A stretch of DNA of 42,728 nucleotides from Microcoleus sp. GA_180221_E-2-1-MAG-45_12 (GTDB lineage Bacteria > Cyanobacteriota > Cyanobacteriia > Cyanobacteriales > JAAUUE01). The stretch lies in the NCBI GenBank assembly GCA_020692245.1, contig JAIMKT010000005.1, positions 43,945 to 86,672 of the forward strand, written 5' to 3'. Under the pieces are notes generated by a model. It saw only the letters and a program-made list of their open reading frames with translations. It ran no database searches and was not told the origin of the DNA. The translations under genes were made by a program, and so were the position numbers. Of this stretch, positions 36,587 to 42,728 are shown piece after piece (position 1 is the first letter of the stretch; each line of letters starts with the position of its first letter).

Positions 36587-37906
36587 ATGGATATTAATCC
36601 TGTTACTCTAAATTACTGTGATCGTCAACTTGAAGAAAACTTTAGACAAGATTATGCTAAAAAATCAATTAGACAGATAAGATTTGCTATTTTTATGCCG
36701 ATCTTAGTTTATTTCTTGGTAGCAATTCTAAATTACACGGATATAGAAAATGAATTCTCTAGTCGTGAATATATGAATGCTAGTTTGCTTATGGAATTTG
36801 GTATTTTTACCCCACTTTCTCTAGTTATTCTTTTGTTTACCTATAGAAAAAACTTTGCTCAATTGACTCAAACAGCTTTGATAGTTGGAAGCATCGCATC
36901 ATCAATCGGCTTTACGATTATTATTGGCTTAGAAATTTTTCTCAGCAAAGTACCTGTGATTGCAGCTAATTATAACTTCAACTATGATTATATATTAATG
37001 AATATCAATACTGCCTTAGTTCTAGTGACCGTAAATAACTATGCTGCCACAAGACTTCTATTTACTAATGCGATCTTCTCATCTTTACTTACTTTCATTA
37101 TTTATAACATAACATGCTTTTACTTTATTCATCCAACGTCTGTGCGTATCATTATTTCTAGTGACTTTCAACTACTAGTTGCTAATTTAATTGGCGGCTC
37201 TGCTGGCTATTTGATGGAAATTTATTTAAGACGGGATTTTTCTAATAATGCTTTACTGGAGATTGAGCGAGAGAAATCTGAACAATTACTTTTAAACATT
37301 TTGCCTGAGTCGATCGCCTCCCGACTCAAAGAAAGCAATAAGACGATCGCTGATAGCTTTGCCTCTGTAACTATCCTTTTTGCAGATATTGTCGGGTTTA
37401 CAAAATTATCTAGCCAAGTCTCCCCAGTAGAATTAGTAGAACTCCTCAACCAGATATTTTCCGCATTTGATGAGTTGGCAGACAAGCATCAACTAGAAAA
37501 AATCAAAACCATTGGTGATGCCTATATGGTTGTAGGGGGAATTCCAGAACCGAGAGTAGATCATGCGGAAGCGATCGCAGAAATGGCTTTGGATATGCAG
37601 GCGGAAATTTTCAAAATCAGTCAAGAATCTCAACAAGATTTCGCCATTCGGATTGGCATCAATTCTGGAGAAGTCGTAGCGGGAGTGATCGGCAAAAAGA
37701 AATTTATTTATGATCTATGGGGAGATGCGGTGAATACGGCGAGTCGGATGGAATCTCACGGAATTCCCAATACTATTCATGTGACGATCGACACCTATAA
37801 TTTACTAGCTGATAAATATTTATTTGAAGAAAGAGGAATAATTGATGTTAAAGGTAAAGGAGAAATGCAGACTTATATCTTAAAAGATAAATTAGCTATT
37901 AATTAA
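36587..37906 (+). CDS. Class III adenylate cyclase with N-terminal membrane domain (second paralogue)
   Basis: This 439-residue paralogue of the cyclase at 34706 has the same layout: MDINPVTLNY at the start, six hydrophobic segments, then a class III domain with ILFADIVGFTKLS, LEKIKTIGDAYMVVGG and YDLWGDAVNTASRMES. The lysine and aspartate that select adenine are both kept, so it should also make cAMP. The membrane halves are much less alike than the catalytic halves, which suggests different inputs. Its catalytic loop has VGF where the first copy has VNF. It is followed by purK after 37 bases. Confidence 0.9.
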   Translation: MDINPVTLNYCDRQLEENFRQDYAKKSIRQIRFAIFMPILVYFLVAILNYTDIENEFSSREYMNASLLMEFGIFTPLSLVILLFTYRKNFAQLTQTALIVGSIASSIGFTIIIGLEIFLSKVPVIAANYNFNYDYILMNINTALVLVTVNNYAATRLLFTNAIFSSLLTFIIYNITCFYFIHPTSVRIIISSDFQLLVANLIGGSAGYLMEIYLRRDFSNNALLEIEREKSEQLLLNILPESIASRLKESNKTIADSFASVTILFADIVGFTKLSSQVSPVELVELLNQIFSAFDELADKHQLEKIKTIGDAYMVVGGIPEPRVDHAEAIAEMALDMQAEIFKISQESQQDFAIRIGINSGEVVAGVIGKKKFIYDLWGDAVNTASRMESHGIPNTIHVTIDTYNLLADKYLFEERGIIDVKGKGEMQTYILKDKLAIN

Positions 37907-37943
37907 AATGTTTGAATGTTGATAATACTTGTAATGATTAAAA

Positions 37944-39086
37944 ATGCAAATTAGAAAAATAGGGATTATTGGTGGTGGTCAGTTGGCGTGGATGATGGGG
38001 GAACCCGCCCAGAAATTGGGGCTAGAGTTAATCATTCAAACTCCTCATTCTGAAGACCCTGCCGTTACCATTGCCAAGGAAGTAGTTTATGCAGAAGTCG
38101 GGGATGCGATCGCCACTTCTCGCCTCGCTGCCCAGTGTGATGTTATTGGTTTTGAAAATGAATTTGTAGATTTACCAACCCTAAGCTTAATCCCCAATCA
38201 AGAAAATTTATTTCATCCGAGTTTGCAATCCCTAGAGCCATTATTAGATAAATATAATCAGCGTTGTTATCTACAAGAATTAGGGCTGCCCAATCCTCAA
38301 TTTTGGTTATTAGAAGATGCCAACCAAGATAATTATAATTTTTCCTATCCCCTAGTTCTCAAAGCGAGAAGGCACGGTTATGATGGTCAGGGAACGATCG
38401 TAGTTAAAGATAAATTCCAGTTAATTCCTGCTTGGCAGAGTATGGGTGGTGGCTCAGTTTTAGCAGAAGAATTTATTCCTTTTGTTAAAGAATTAGCTGT
38501 AATTGCTGCCCGGAATATTACTGGAGAAATTCGCATTTATCCAATTTTTGAAACGCAGCAAGAAGACCAAGTATGTCGGCGAGTTTTTGCCCCCGCAGCA
38601 GTTAATCAGGAAGTAGTTTTATTAGCTGAGAAAATTATTACAACTATCCTAGAAAGCACTCAAGTAGTTGGCTTATTTGCGGTGGAATTATTCTTAACAG
38701 AAACTGGAGAACTATTAGTTAATGAAATTGCGCCTCGTACTCACAATTCTGGACATTTAACCATCGATGCTTGCCCTACTTCCCAATTTGAGCAGTACCT
38801 CCGGGCGATCGCCGAGCAACCCCTAGGAGAGGTCAATCTGCAAACGGCGGGGGCAGTAATGGTAAATTTACTTGGTCATGCCGGAATTGATCAAGACAAT
38901 TATCTAGCTAAAAAACAACTCCTAGAGCAAATTCCCCACAGCCATTTTTATTGGTATGGCAAAAGTCCCAGACCGGGGCGGAAGCTAGGGCATATGACGG
39001 TACTCATCCCCGAAGGAACTTCCCCAGCAGTACAAGAAAAAATGCCCTCGATCGCCCACCAAGTAGAAGCCATCTGGTATGGTTAA
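37944..39086 (+). CDS. purK: 5-(Carboxyamino)imidazole ribonucleotide synthase
   Basis: This 380-residue ATP-grasp enzyme of purine biosynthesis carboxylates AIR with bicarbonate to N5-CAIR. The start MQIRKIGIIGGGQLAWMM, the ATP-grasp loop ARRHGYDGQGT, and the metal/ATP site with NEIAPRTHNSGH are all typical. Length is normal and no lesion is visible. In several cyanobacteria the 6S RNA gene lies beside purK; here only 37 bases precede the gene and 119 follow it. Confidence 0.95.
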   Translation: MQIRKIGIIGGGQLAWMMGEPAQKLGLELIIQTPHSEDPAVTIAKEVVYAEVGDAIATSRLAAQCDVIGFENEFVDLPTLSLIPNQENLFHPSLQSLEPLLDKYNQRCYLQELGLPNPQFWLLEDANQDNYNFSYPLVLKARRHGYDGQGTIVVKDKFQLIPAWQSMGGGSVLAEEFIPFVKELAVIAARNITGEIRIYPIFETQQEDQVCRRVFAPAAVNQEVVLLAEKIITTILESTQVVGLFAVELFLTETGELLVNEIAPRTHNSGHLTIDACPTSQFEQYLRAIAEQPLGEVNLQTAGAVMVNLLGHAGIDQDNYLAKKQLLEQIPHSHFYWYGKSPRPGRKLGHMTVLIPEGTSPAVQEKMPSIAHQVEAIWYG

Positions 39087-39205
39087 GGGTCTTCAATTAC
39101 CGTGATAGTTTCCTGTCTGCTCCTGAGTTGAAATTTTCTAGGGTAAAGTAGAAGAACTACCAGACTGAAATATAGAAACTTTTATTTTTATTAATTGACG
39201 ACTAC

Positions 39206-40651
39206 ATGGCTACGCCTACAACTATGCTAACAACTGAGACTAAGACTGATCGTAAAATTGACACGAAGGCTGCCCCTCGCCACTATCACATCACCACCTT
39301 TGGCTGCCAGATGAACAAAGCCGACTCCGAGCGCATGGCAGGAATTTTGGAGCATATGGGGTTCCAGTGGGCAGAAAATCCCGATGAAGCGGATCTAATT
39401 CTCTACAACACCTGCACTATCCGGGATAATGCCGAGCAGCGAGTTTATTCGCACTTGGGGAAACAAGCAATTCGCAAACAGGAAAAACCAGATTTGACAC
39501 TGATCATGGCGGGATGTGTTGCCCAGCAAGAAGGCGAGGCTCTACTCCGGCGAGTTCCAGAACTGGATTTAATTATGGGGCCCCAGCACGCCAATCGTTT
39601 AGAAGACCTGCTCAACGAAGTCTTTCAAGGCTCCCAAGTTGTTGCTACAGAATCCGTGGAGATCATGGAGGATATCACCAAAGCCCGCCGGGATAGCTCG
39701 GTGACGGCGTGGGTAAACGTGATCTATGGTTGCAATGAGCGCTGTACCTACTGTGTGGTGCCGGGAGTCCGGGGGGTGGAGCAGTCTCGGCTGCCAGAGG
39801 CGATTCGGGCAGAAATGGTGGAATTGGGCAAGCAAGGTTACAAGGAAGTTACCCTCTTGGGGCAGAATATCGATGCCTACGGACGAGATTTACCCGGAAC
39901 AACTCCCGAAGGCAGACACCAGCACACCCTCACAGATTTGTTGTACTACATTCATGATGTACCGGGGATTGAACGGATTCGCTTTGCCACCAGCCATCCC
40001 CGCTATTTTACTGAGCGCCTGATTAAAGCCTGTGCGGAACTACCCAAGGTCTGCGAACTATTCCATATTCCTTTCCAGTCGGGGGATAATGACATCTTGA
40101 AGGCGATGGCAAGGGGCTACACTCATCAAAAGTATCGGCGGATTATTGAGATGATTCGTACCTATATGCCCGATGCGAGTATTAGTGCAGATGCGATCGT
40201 GGGCTTTCCGGGAGAGACGGAGGAACAATTCGATCGCACCATGGAATTAGTAGCTGATATTGGCTTTGATCATGTAAACACTGCTGCCTATTCCCCCCGC
40301 CCCAACACTCCAGCAGCCTTGTGGGAAAATCAACTCAGTGAGGAAGTGAAGAGCGATCGACTGCAACGGTTAAATCATTTGGTGAATACGAAGGTGGCGG
40401 AGCGATCGCAGCGCTATCTGGGCAGGATCGAAGAAGTCCTTGTTGAAGAAAAAAATCCTAAATATCCCCATCAAGTCATGGGCAGAACCAGAGGGAATCG
40501 TCTCACCTTTTTCCCCGGCGACATTGACCAACTCAAGGGCAAATTAGTCCAAGTAAAAATCACGGCAGCTAGGGCTTTTAGCCTAACAGGGGGAAGCCTT
40601 GATGTAGTATCGGGACTCCGTAAAGCGATCGACCTGAGCAGGTTTGAGTAA
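39206..40651 (+). CDS. miaB: tRNA-2-methylthio-N6-dimethylallyladenosine synthase
   Basis: This 481-residue radical-SAM methylthiotransferase adds the 2-methylthio group to i6A37 of tRNAs. The N-terminal UPF0004 domain has the three cluster cysteines in [23 protein letters not shown] and [10 protein letters not shown]. The radical-SAM CxxxCxxC motif is in [19 protein letters not shown]-terminal TRAM domain (about residues 385-460) ends with [11 protein letters not shown]. The short leading extension (residues 1-25) is Thr/Lys-rich. It is followed by the second toxin-antitoxin cluster. Confidence 0.96.
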   Translation: MATPTTMLTTETKTDRKIDTKAAPRHYHITTFGCQMNKADSERMAGILEHMGFQWAENPDEADLILYNTCTIRDNAEQRVYSHLGKQAIRKQEKPDLTLIMAGCVAQQEGEALLRRVPELDLIMGPQHANRLEDLLNEVFQGSQVVATESVEIMEDITKARRDSSVTAWVNVIYGCNERCTYCVVPGVRGVEQSRLPEAIRAEMVELGKQGYKEVTLLGQNIDAYGRDLPGTTPEGRHQHTLTDLLYYIHDVPGIERIRFATSHPRYFTERLIKACAELPKVCELFHIPFQSGDNDILKAMARGYTHQKYRRIIEMIRTYMPDASISADAIVGFPGETEEQFDRTMELVADIGFDHVNTAAYSPRPNTPAALWENQLSEEVKSDRLQRLNHLVNTKVAERSQRYLGRIEEVLVEEKNPKYPHQVMGRTRGNRLTFFPGDIDQLKGKLVQVKITAARAFSLTGGSLDVVSGLRKAIDLSRFE

Positions 40652-40703
40652 CCCCAACTCATCATCGTGACGCAACATTCACCCAGAAACCTGTCCCAAC
40701 TGA

Positions 40704-40844
40704 CTACACAGATAAACTGAGGATAGGTAAATCTAAAGTTTGGAGATCGATCGCATCTACATTTTTAGAACAGTTATCTAGGGTGATAGCGACAATTTTA
40801 CCCGCAGTATCATAGTCCAAAATCAGATCGTCACCTCGCTGTTG
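40704..40844 (-). pseudogene. C-terminal remnant of a DUF2283 gene
   Basis: An open frame of 46 residues without a start codon reads GDDLILDYDTAGKIVAITLD and continues to LPILSLSV before TAG. This matches the conserved end of DUF2283 proteins (ILDYD-x-GxxVxIxxxxxS). A TGA stands directly upstream (40845-40847) and the N-terminal half is missing. It explains most of the 201-base gap between miaB and hicB. Confidence 0.65.
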
Positions 40845-40852
40845 TCATTAAT

Positions 40853-41068
40853 TTAAGCAACTTGGAAGAATTTCTTGGGTATAGGTAGGGGTTGACCTGC
40901 TTCTAGGGCGGATTCGACCAAAAGCTCTAGGACTTCTTGGGCATGGTGAAATGCTTCTGGGTAGGTTTCCCCGTGGGTAACGGGTTGCATCACATCTTCA
41001 AATTCTGGTAGGAATACCACAAAGCAATTATCTTCTTCTGACCATTGAATAATAATTGTATATTTCAT
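40853..41068 (-). CDS. hicB: HicB-family antitoxin
   Basis: This 71-residue protein has the degraded RNase H fold of HicB antitoxins: start MKYTIIIQWSEEDNCFVVFLPEF, then the GETYPEAFHHAQEVLELLVE helix and a short PLPIPKKF end. It should bind and block HicA and repress the operon. The ATG overlaps the end of hicA by four bases, so translation is coupled. It lacks an extra C-terminal DNA-binding domain, as do many short HicB proteins. Confidence 0.9.
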   Translation of the reverse strand: MKYTIIIQWSEEDNCFVVFLPEFEDVMQPVTHGETYPEAFHHAQEVLELLVESALEAGQPLPIPKKFFQVA

Positions 41069-41280
41069 TCTTCCGACTCCTCCAGCTTTTTTAGGTTGGC
41101 AAGGGCTTCGTTAACTTGCTTTTCTAGATAGGATTTAGCATCACTACCATCTTTTCCGGGAATAATGATGGATTGAGGCAGGCGGGGATGGAACCATTTA
41201 GTATGGCTGCCCTTAGCAGGCTTGTACATAAATCCTGCCTTCAATAATAGACTTTTTAACTCCCTAATTTTTCTGGGCAT
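41065..41280 (-). CDS. hicA: HicA-family mRNA interferase toxin
   Basis: This 71-residue dsRBD-like toxin has the conserved start PRKIRELKSLLLKAGFMYKPAKGSH followed by TKWFHP and the IIIPGKDGSDAKSYLEKQ end. The catalytic histidine is H26 in AKGSH. HicA cleaves mRNA independently of ribosomes and is blocked by HicB. The toxin gene comes first, as is usual for hicAB. Both genes are complete, so this is the only visibly intact module in the second toxin-antitoxin cluster. Confidence 0.92.
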   Translation of the reverse strand: MPRKIRELKSLLLKAGFMYKPAKGSHTKWFHPRLPQSIIIPGKDGSDAKSYLEKQVNEALANLKKLEESEE

Positions 41281-41371
41281 TTTCTATCTACAATATATTT
41301 TTCTTGGGGAAAATTCATAGCTACTCCACTAAACCAAATTGACCTAATTCGACGCTCACGCTGTCAAAACG

Positions 41372-41548
41372 CTAATCTCCGGGATGGTAGGAGAGAATTT
41401 CTAGTCCGATCGCTTCCCCAGTCCTGGAGTCTTTAATCAAAATTACCCCATCTCCTAGTTCGGTGCTGATTTGTTCTTTCCTTGGGTTTTGCCAAAATAC
41501 CGTTAATAATTCGGTTTCTGGCTCATAAAAAACCTTTACCTGGGCCAT
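41372..41548 (-). CDS. DUF2283 family small protein
   Basis: This 58-residue protein reads MAQVKVFYEPETELLTVFW at the start and VILIKDSRTGEAIGLEILS near the end, which is the whole of the DUF2283 fold (a small beta protein). Members are often paired with a small toxin-like gene, so it may be an antitoxin; no function is proven. The start overlaps by 13 bases the end of an upstream toxin-like remnant on the same strand. It is too short for routine ORF calling but is complete. Confidence 0.75.
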   Translation of the reverse strand: MAQVKVFYEPETELLTVFWQNPRKEQISTELGDGVILIKDSRTGEAIGLEILSYHPGD

Positions 41549-41670
41549 AGTGGTTCACCTTCTTTGATTGCATTGGTTTGGTAAGCTGTGATCAAGAATC
41601 CATCTCCATTTAAGCGCCTAGCAACTGCTACAACCCATCTACTTTCTTTGCGGATTACATAACCCAGTTT
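41536..41670 (-). pseudogene. C-terminal remnant of a toxin-like gene paired with DUF2283
   Basis: An open frame of 44 residues without a start codon reads KLGYVIRKESRWVVAVARRL, then NGDGFLITAYQTNAIKEGE and ends LWPR before TAA. It overlaps the DUF2283 start by 13 bases. The pattern (R-W-x-V-V-V-x-R-x-L-NG-x-GF-x-I-T-A-Y) is like the end of small DUF4258/RelE-fold proteins that precede DUF2283. The beginning of that gene appears to have been replaced by the end of the vapC gene. Confidence 0.5.
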
Positions 41671-41699
41671 TTAATGATTAGTCCCGGAATACGTGACAA

Positions 41700-42056
41700 T
41701 TATCTAACATTGTTTGTTACTAAACATAACTCCAAACTTATAGCCTGAGATGCGATCAACAGATCTAATGCACCAACCACAATACCTTGCTGTTCTAAAT
41801 CGGCTCGAATTTGCCCATAGATTTCAGTGGTTCTGGAGTCAAAGGGAATAATGGTTAGAGAGGTAATAAATTGTTTTAAGGCGATACGATTCTGCTCCTG
41901 TCTTTGGCTTTTGAATACACCATACTCAAGTTCTGCGAGGGTAATGGATGAGATACCTACTTCGGCTGGGGCAACGGTCTTAAATTTCTCGATTACTTGA
42001 GGTGGTTTTTGTTTGATGATGTAAATACAAGTATTGGTATCGAGCAGAAATCTCAT
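41700..42056 (-). CDS. vapC: VapC-like PIN-domain toxin, C-terminus cut by a nonsense codon
   Basis: The 118-residue frame has the PIN-domain acidic residues D6 in LLDTNTCIY, the E in LAELEYG and the D in ALDLLIASQA, so it is a VapC-type ribonuclease. The family normally ends VTNNxREFxRIPGLxxENWV. Here VTNNVR is followed by TAA, and the same frame then continues LSRIPGLIIKNWVM to a second stop at 41655-41657. A GAA-to-TAA change at residue 119 would explain this. The 14 lost residues form a late strand and helix of the PIN fold, so the toxin may be inactive. Its start overlaps the antitoxin end by four bases. Confidence 0.85.
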   Translation of the reverse strand: MRFLLDTNTCIYIIKQKPPQVIEKFKTVAPAEVGISSITLAELEYGVFKSQRQEQNRIALKQFITSLTIIPFDSRTTEIYGQIRADLEQQGIVVGALDLLIASQAISLELCLVTNNVR

Positions 42057-42265
42057 TCTAGGGACTCCCGAAGCTCTAGTTCTGGTTGGTTTCTGGTTTC
42101 CATGAAGTCATCAGAAAACAGGGAAAGGCTATCAATTAGGGGTTGCCAACTAAGTTGTGGGGTTTGGTCTTGAAATTTAATAAAGGCAATGAATTCTGCT
42201 ACTCGCTCAAGCTGATCTTCCCGGAGATAATCAACCTCTTGTTTTACTAGTTCTCGGCTTACCAT
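42053..42265 (-). CDS. VapB-like antitoxin
   Basis: This 70-residue protein precedes and overlaps (ATGA) a VapC-type toxin gene. The N-terminal half (LVKQEVDYLREDQLERVAEFIAF) is helical, of the sort seen in cyanobacterial antitoxins of the DUF2281/VapB group, and the C-terminal half is acidic (LSLFSDDFMETRNQPELELR). A TAGGAG ribosome site lies upstream. It appears intact, while its toxin partner is truncated. Confidence 0.75.
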   Translation of the reverse strand: MVSRELVKQEVDYLREDQLERVAEFIAFIKFQDQTPQLSWQPLIDSLSLFSDDFMETRNQPELELRESLE

Positions 42266-42292
42266 ATTCTGTAATCTCCTAGCTGTGATGCC

Positions 42293-42728
42293 TTAATTAT
42301 CAGTTGTTAATTGTGCATTTTCAATCTTTAATAGCAGCGCCTCGCACTCTGCCGCTAGGGGAATCCCCAACTCTGTCGCCAGCGCCAACCCCTGCTGACA
42401 ATACTGCCGGGCAACCTCCACCTCACCCAGAGATTGATGTACTTCTGCCAAATTCTTGAGGACTTCAGCTACAACTGCTTGATCGCCAATTTCTTGAAAA
42501 ATTACTAATGCCGTTTGACTATTAGTTAATGACTCTGAATATTGCTTTAGCTTGAGTTGAGTTACGCCTAGATTACCTATAGCCGCACCTTCGCCCCAAC
42601 GATCGCCTATCTCCCGTGCAATGGTCAGGTATTGCTGATGGAAGTTGATGGCTTGATCGTACTGCCCCAGACTGTTGTAGGCATTCCCCAGATTGCCTAG
42701 GTCTTGACCTTCACCCTGACGAGCACCA
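42293..42728 (-). CDS. Tetratricopeptide-repeat protein, 3' part
   Basis: The frame is open from the right edge of the window to TAA at 42293 and encodes the last 144 residues of a TPR protein. Three repeats of about 40 residues are visible, for example LGNLGNAYNSLGQYDQAINF, IGNLGVTQLKLKQYSESL and LKNLAEVHQSLGEVEVARQY. These belong to the TPR_12 type common in cyanobacterial proteins joined to CHAT or NB-ARC domains; the N-terminal domain lies outside the window. The C-terminal codons LTTDN include one AACTGAT heptamer. TPRs serve as protein-binding scaffolds. Confidence 0.85.
   Translation of the reverse strand, partial: GARQGEGQDLGNLGNAYNSLGQYDQAINFHQQYLTIAREIGDRWGEGAAIGNLGVTQLKLKQYSESLTNSQTALVIFQEIGDQAVVAEVLKNLAEVHQSLGEVEVARQYCQQGLALATELGIPLAAECEALLLKIENAQLTTDN

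Noticed and set aside
39087-39205. Possible 6S RNA (ssaA) gene beside purK
   Set aside because: 6S RNA is near purK in several cyanobacteria, but the gaps here (37 bases before, 119 after) are too short for a normal RNA of about 180 bases and no long hairpin is visible.

Overview
The window is a stretch of cyanobacterial chromosome. The evidence is the many GCGATCGC (HIP1) octamers inside and between genes, cyanobacterial-type families (SphS/SphR phosphate sensing, a kinase-GAF-PAS-histidine kinase hybrid, XisH/XisI, Uma2, DUF29, a lumenal-type pentapeptide protein, class III adenylate cyclases) and arrays of short tandem heptamers. I do not assign a genus. No rRNA, tRNA, CRISPR array, transposase or reverse transcriptase gene was seen.

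Layout. 1-3.5 kb: phosphate-response genes sphR, sphS and phoU, with two PHO-box-like octamers before phoU. 3.5-7.7 kb: a 1409-residue Ser/Thr kinase/histidine kinase hybrid. 7.9-10 kb: two overlapping glycosyltransferase genes. 10.2-12.2 kb: a membrane-anchored FAD oxidoreductase. 12.4-15 kb: a corrinoid adenosyltransferase, a DMT-type transporter divergent from a MarR regulator, and upp. 15-18.4 kb: xisI with a decayed xisH, leuA and a NYN nuclease-like gene. 19-23 kb: a sulfurtransferase, a REC-GGDEF response regulator, a thioredoxin and an aminotransferase.

23.1-27.8 kb is an accessory island. It holds a DUF6883/DUF4926 pair, an EACC1-like protein next to a caspase-like/FGE-fold protein whose C-terminus looks like a diversity-generating retroelement target, an antitoxin/PIN pair, and a run of decayed toxin-antitoxin pieces that ends on the start codon of fmt. 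27.8-40.7 kb returns to mostly household genes: fmt, a cyanobacterial protein of unknown function, Uma2, a PlsY-like/PEP-synthase-like fusion, DUF29, two paralogous adenylate cyclases around a pentapeptide protein, purK and miaB. 40.7-42.3 kb is a second toxin-antitoxin cluster (HicAB, an intact and a decayed DUF2283 gene, a VapBC-like pair with a nonsense-truncated toxin), followed by the 3' part of a TPR gene that runs off the end.

Three kinds of dispersed repeat shape gene ends. A palindrome with core CCCCTTTGGGG encodes the C-termini of two neighbouring genes. Heptamer arrays abut the cobO start codon and supply the last codons and stop of the PlsY/PEP-synthase fusion. A GCGACTTTAGTCGC hairpin sits in two convergent intergenic regions. 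The best candidate for an unusual system is the EACC1 plus caspase-FGE pair with its apparently hypervariable C-terminus, read as a conflict or cell-death effector whose recognition surface may be diversified by a retroelement elsewhere in the genome.
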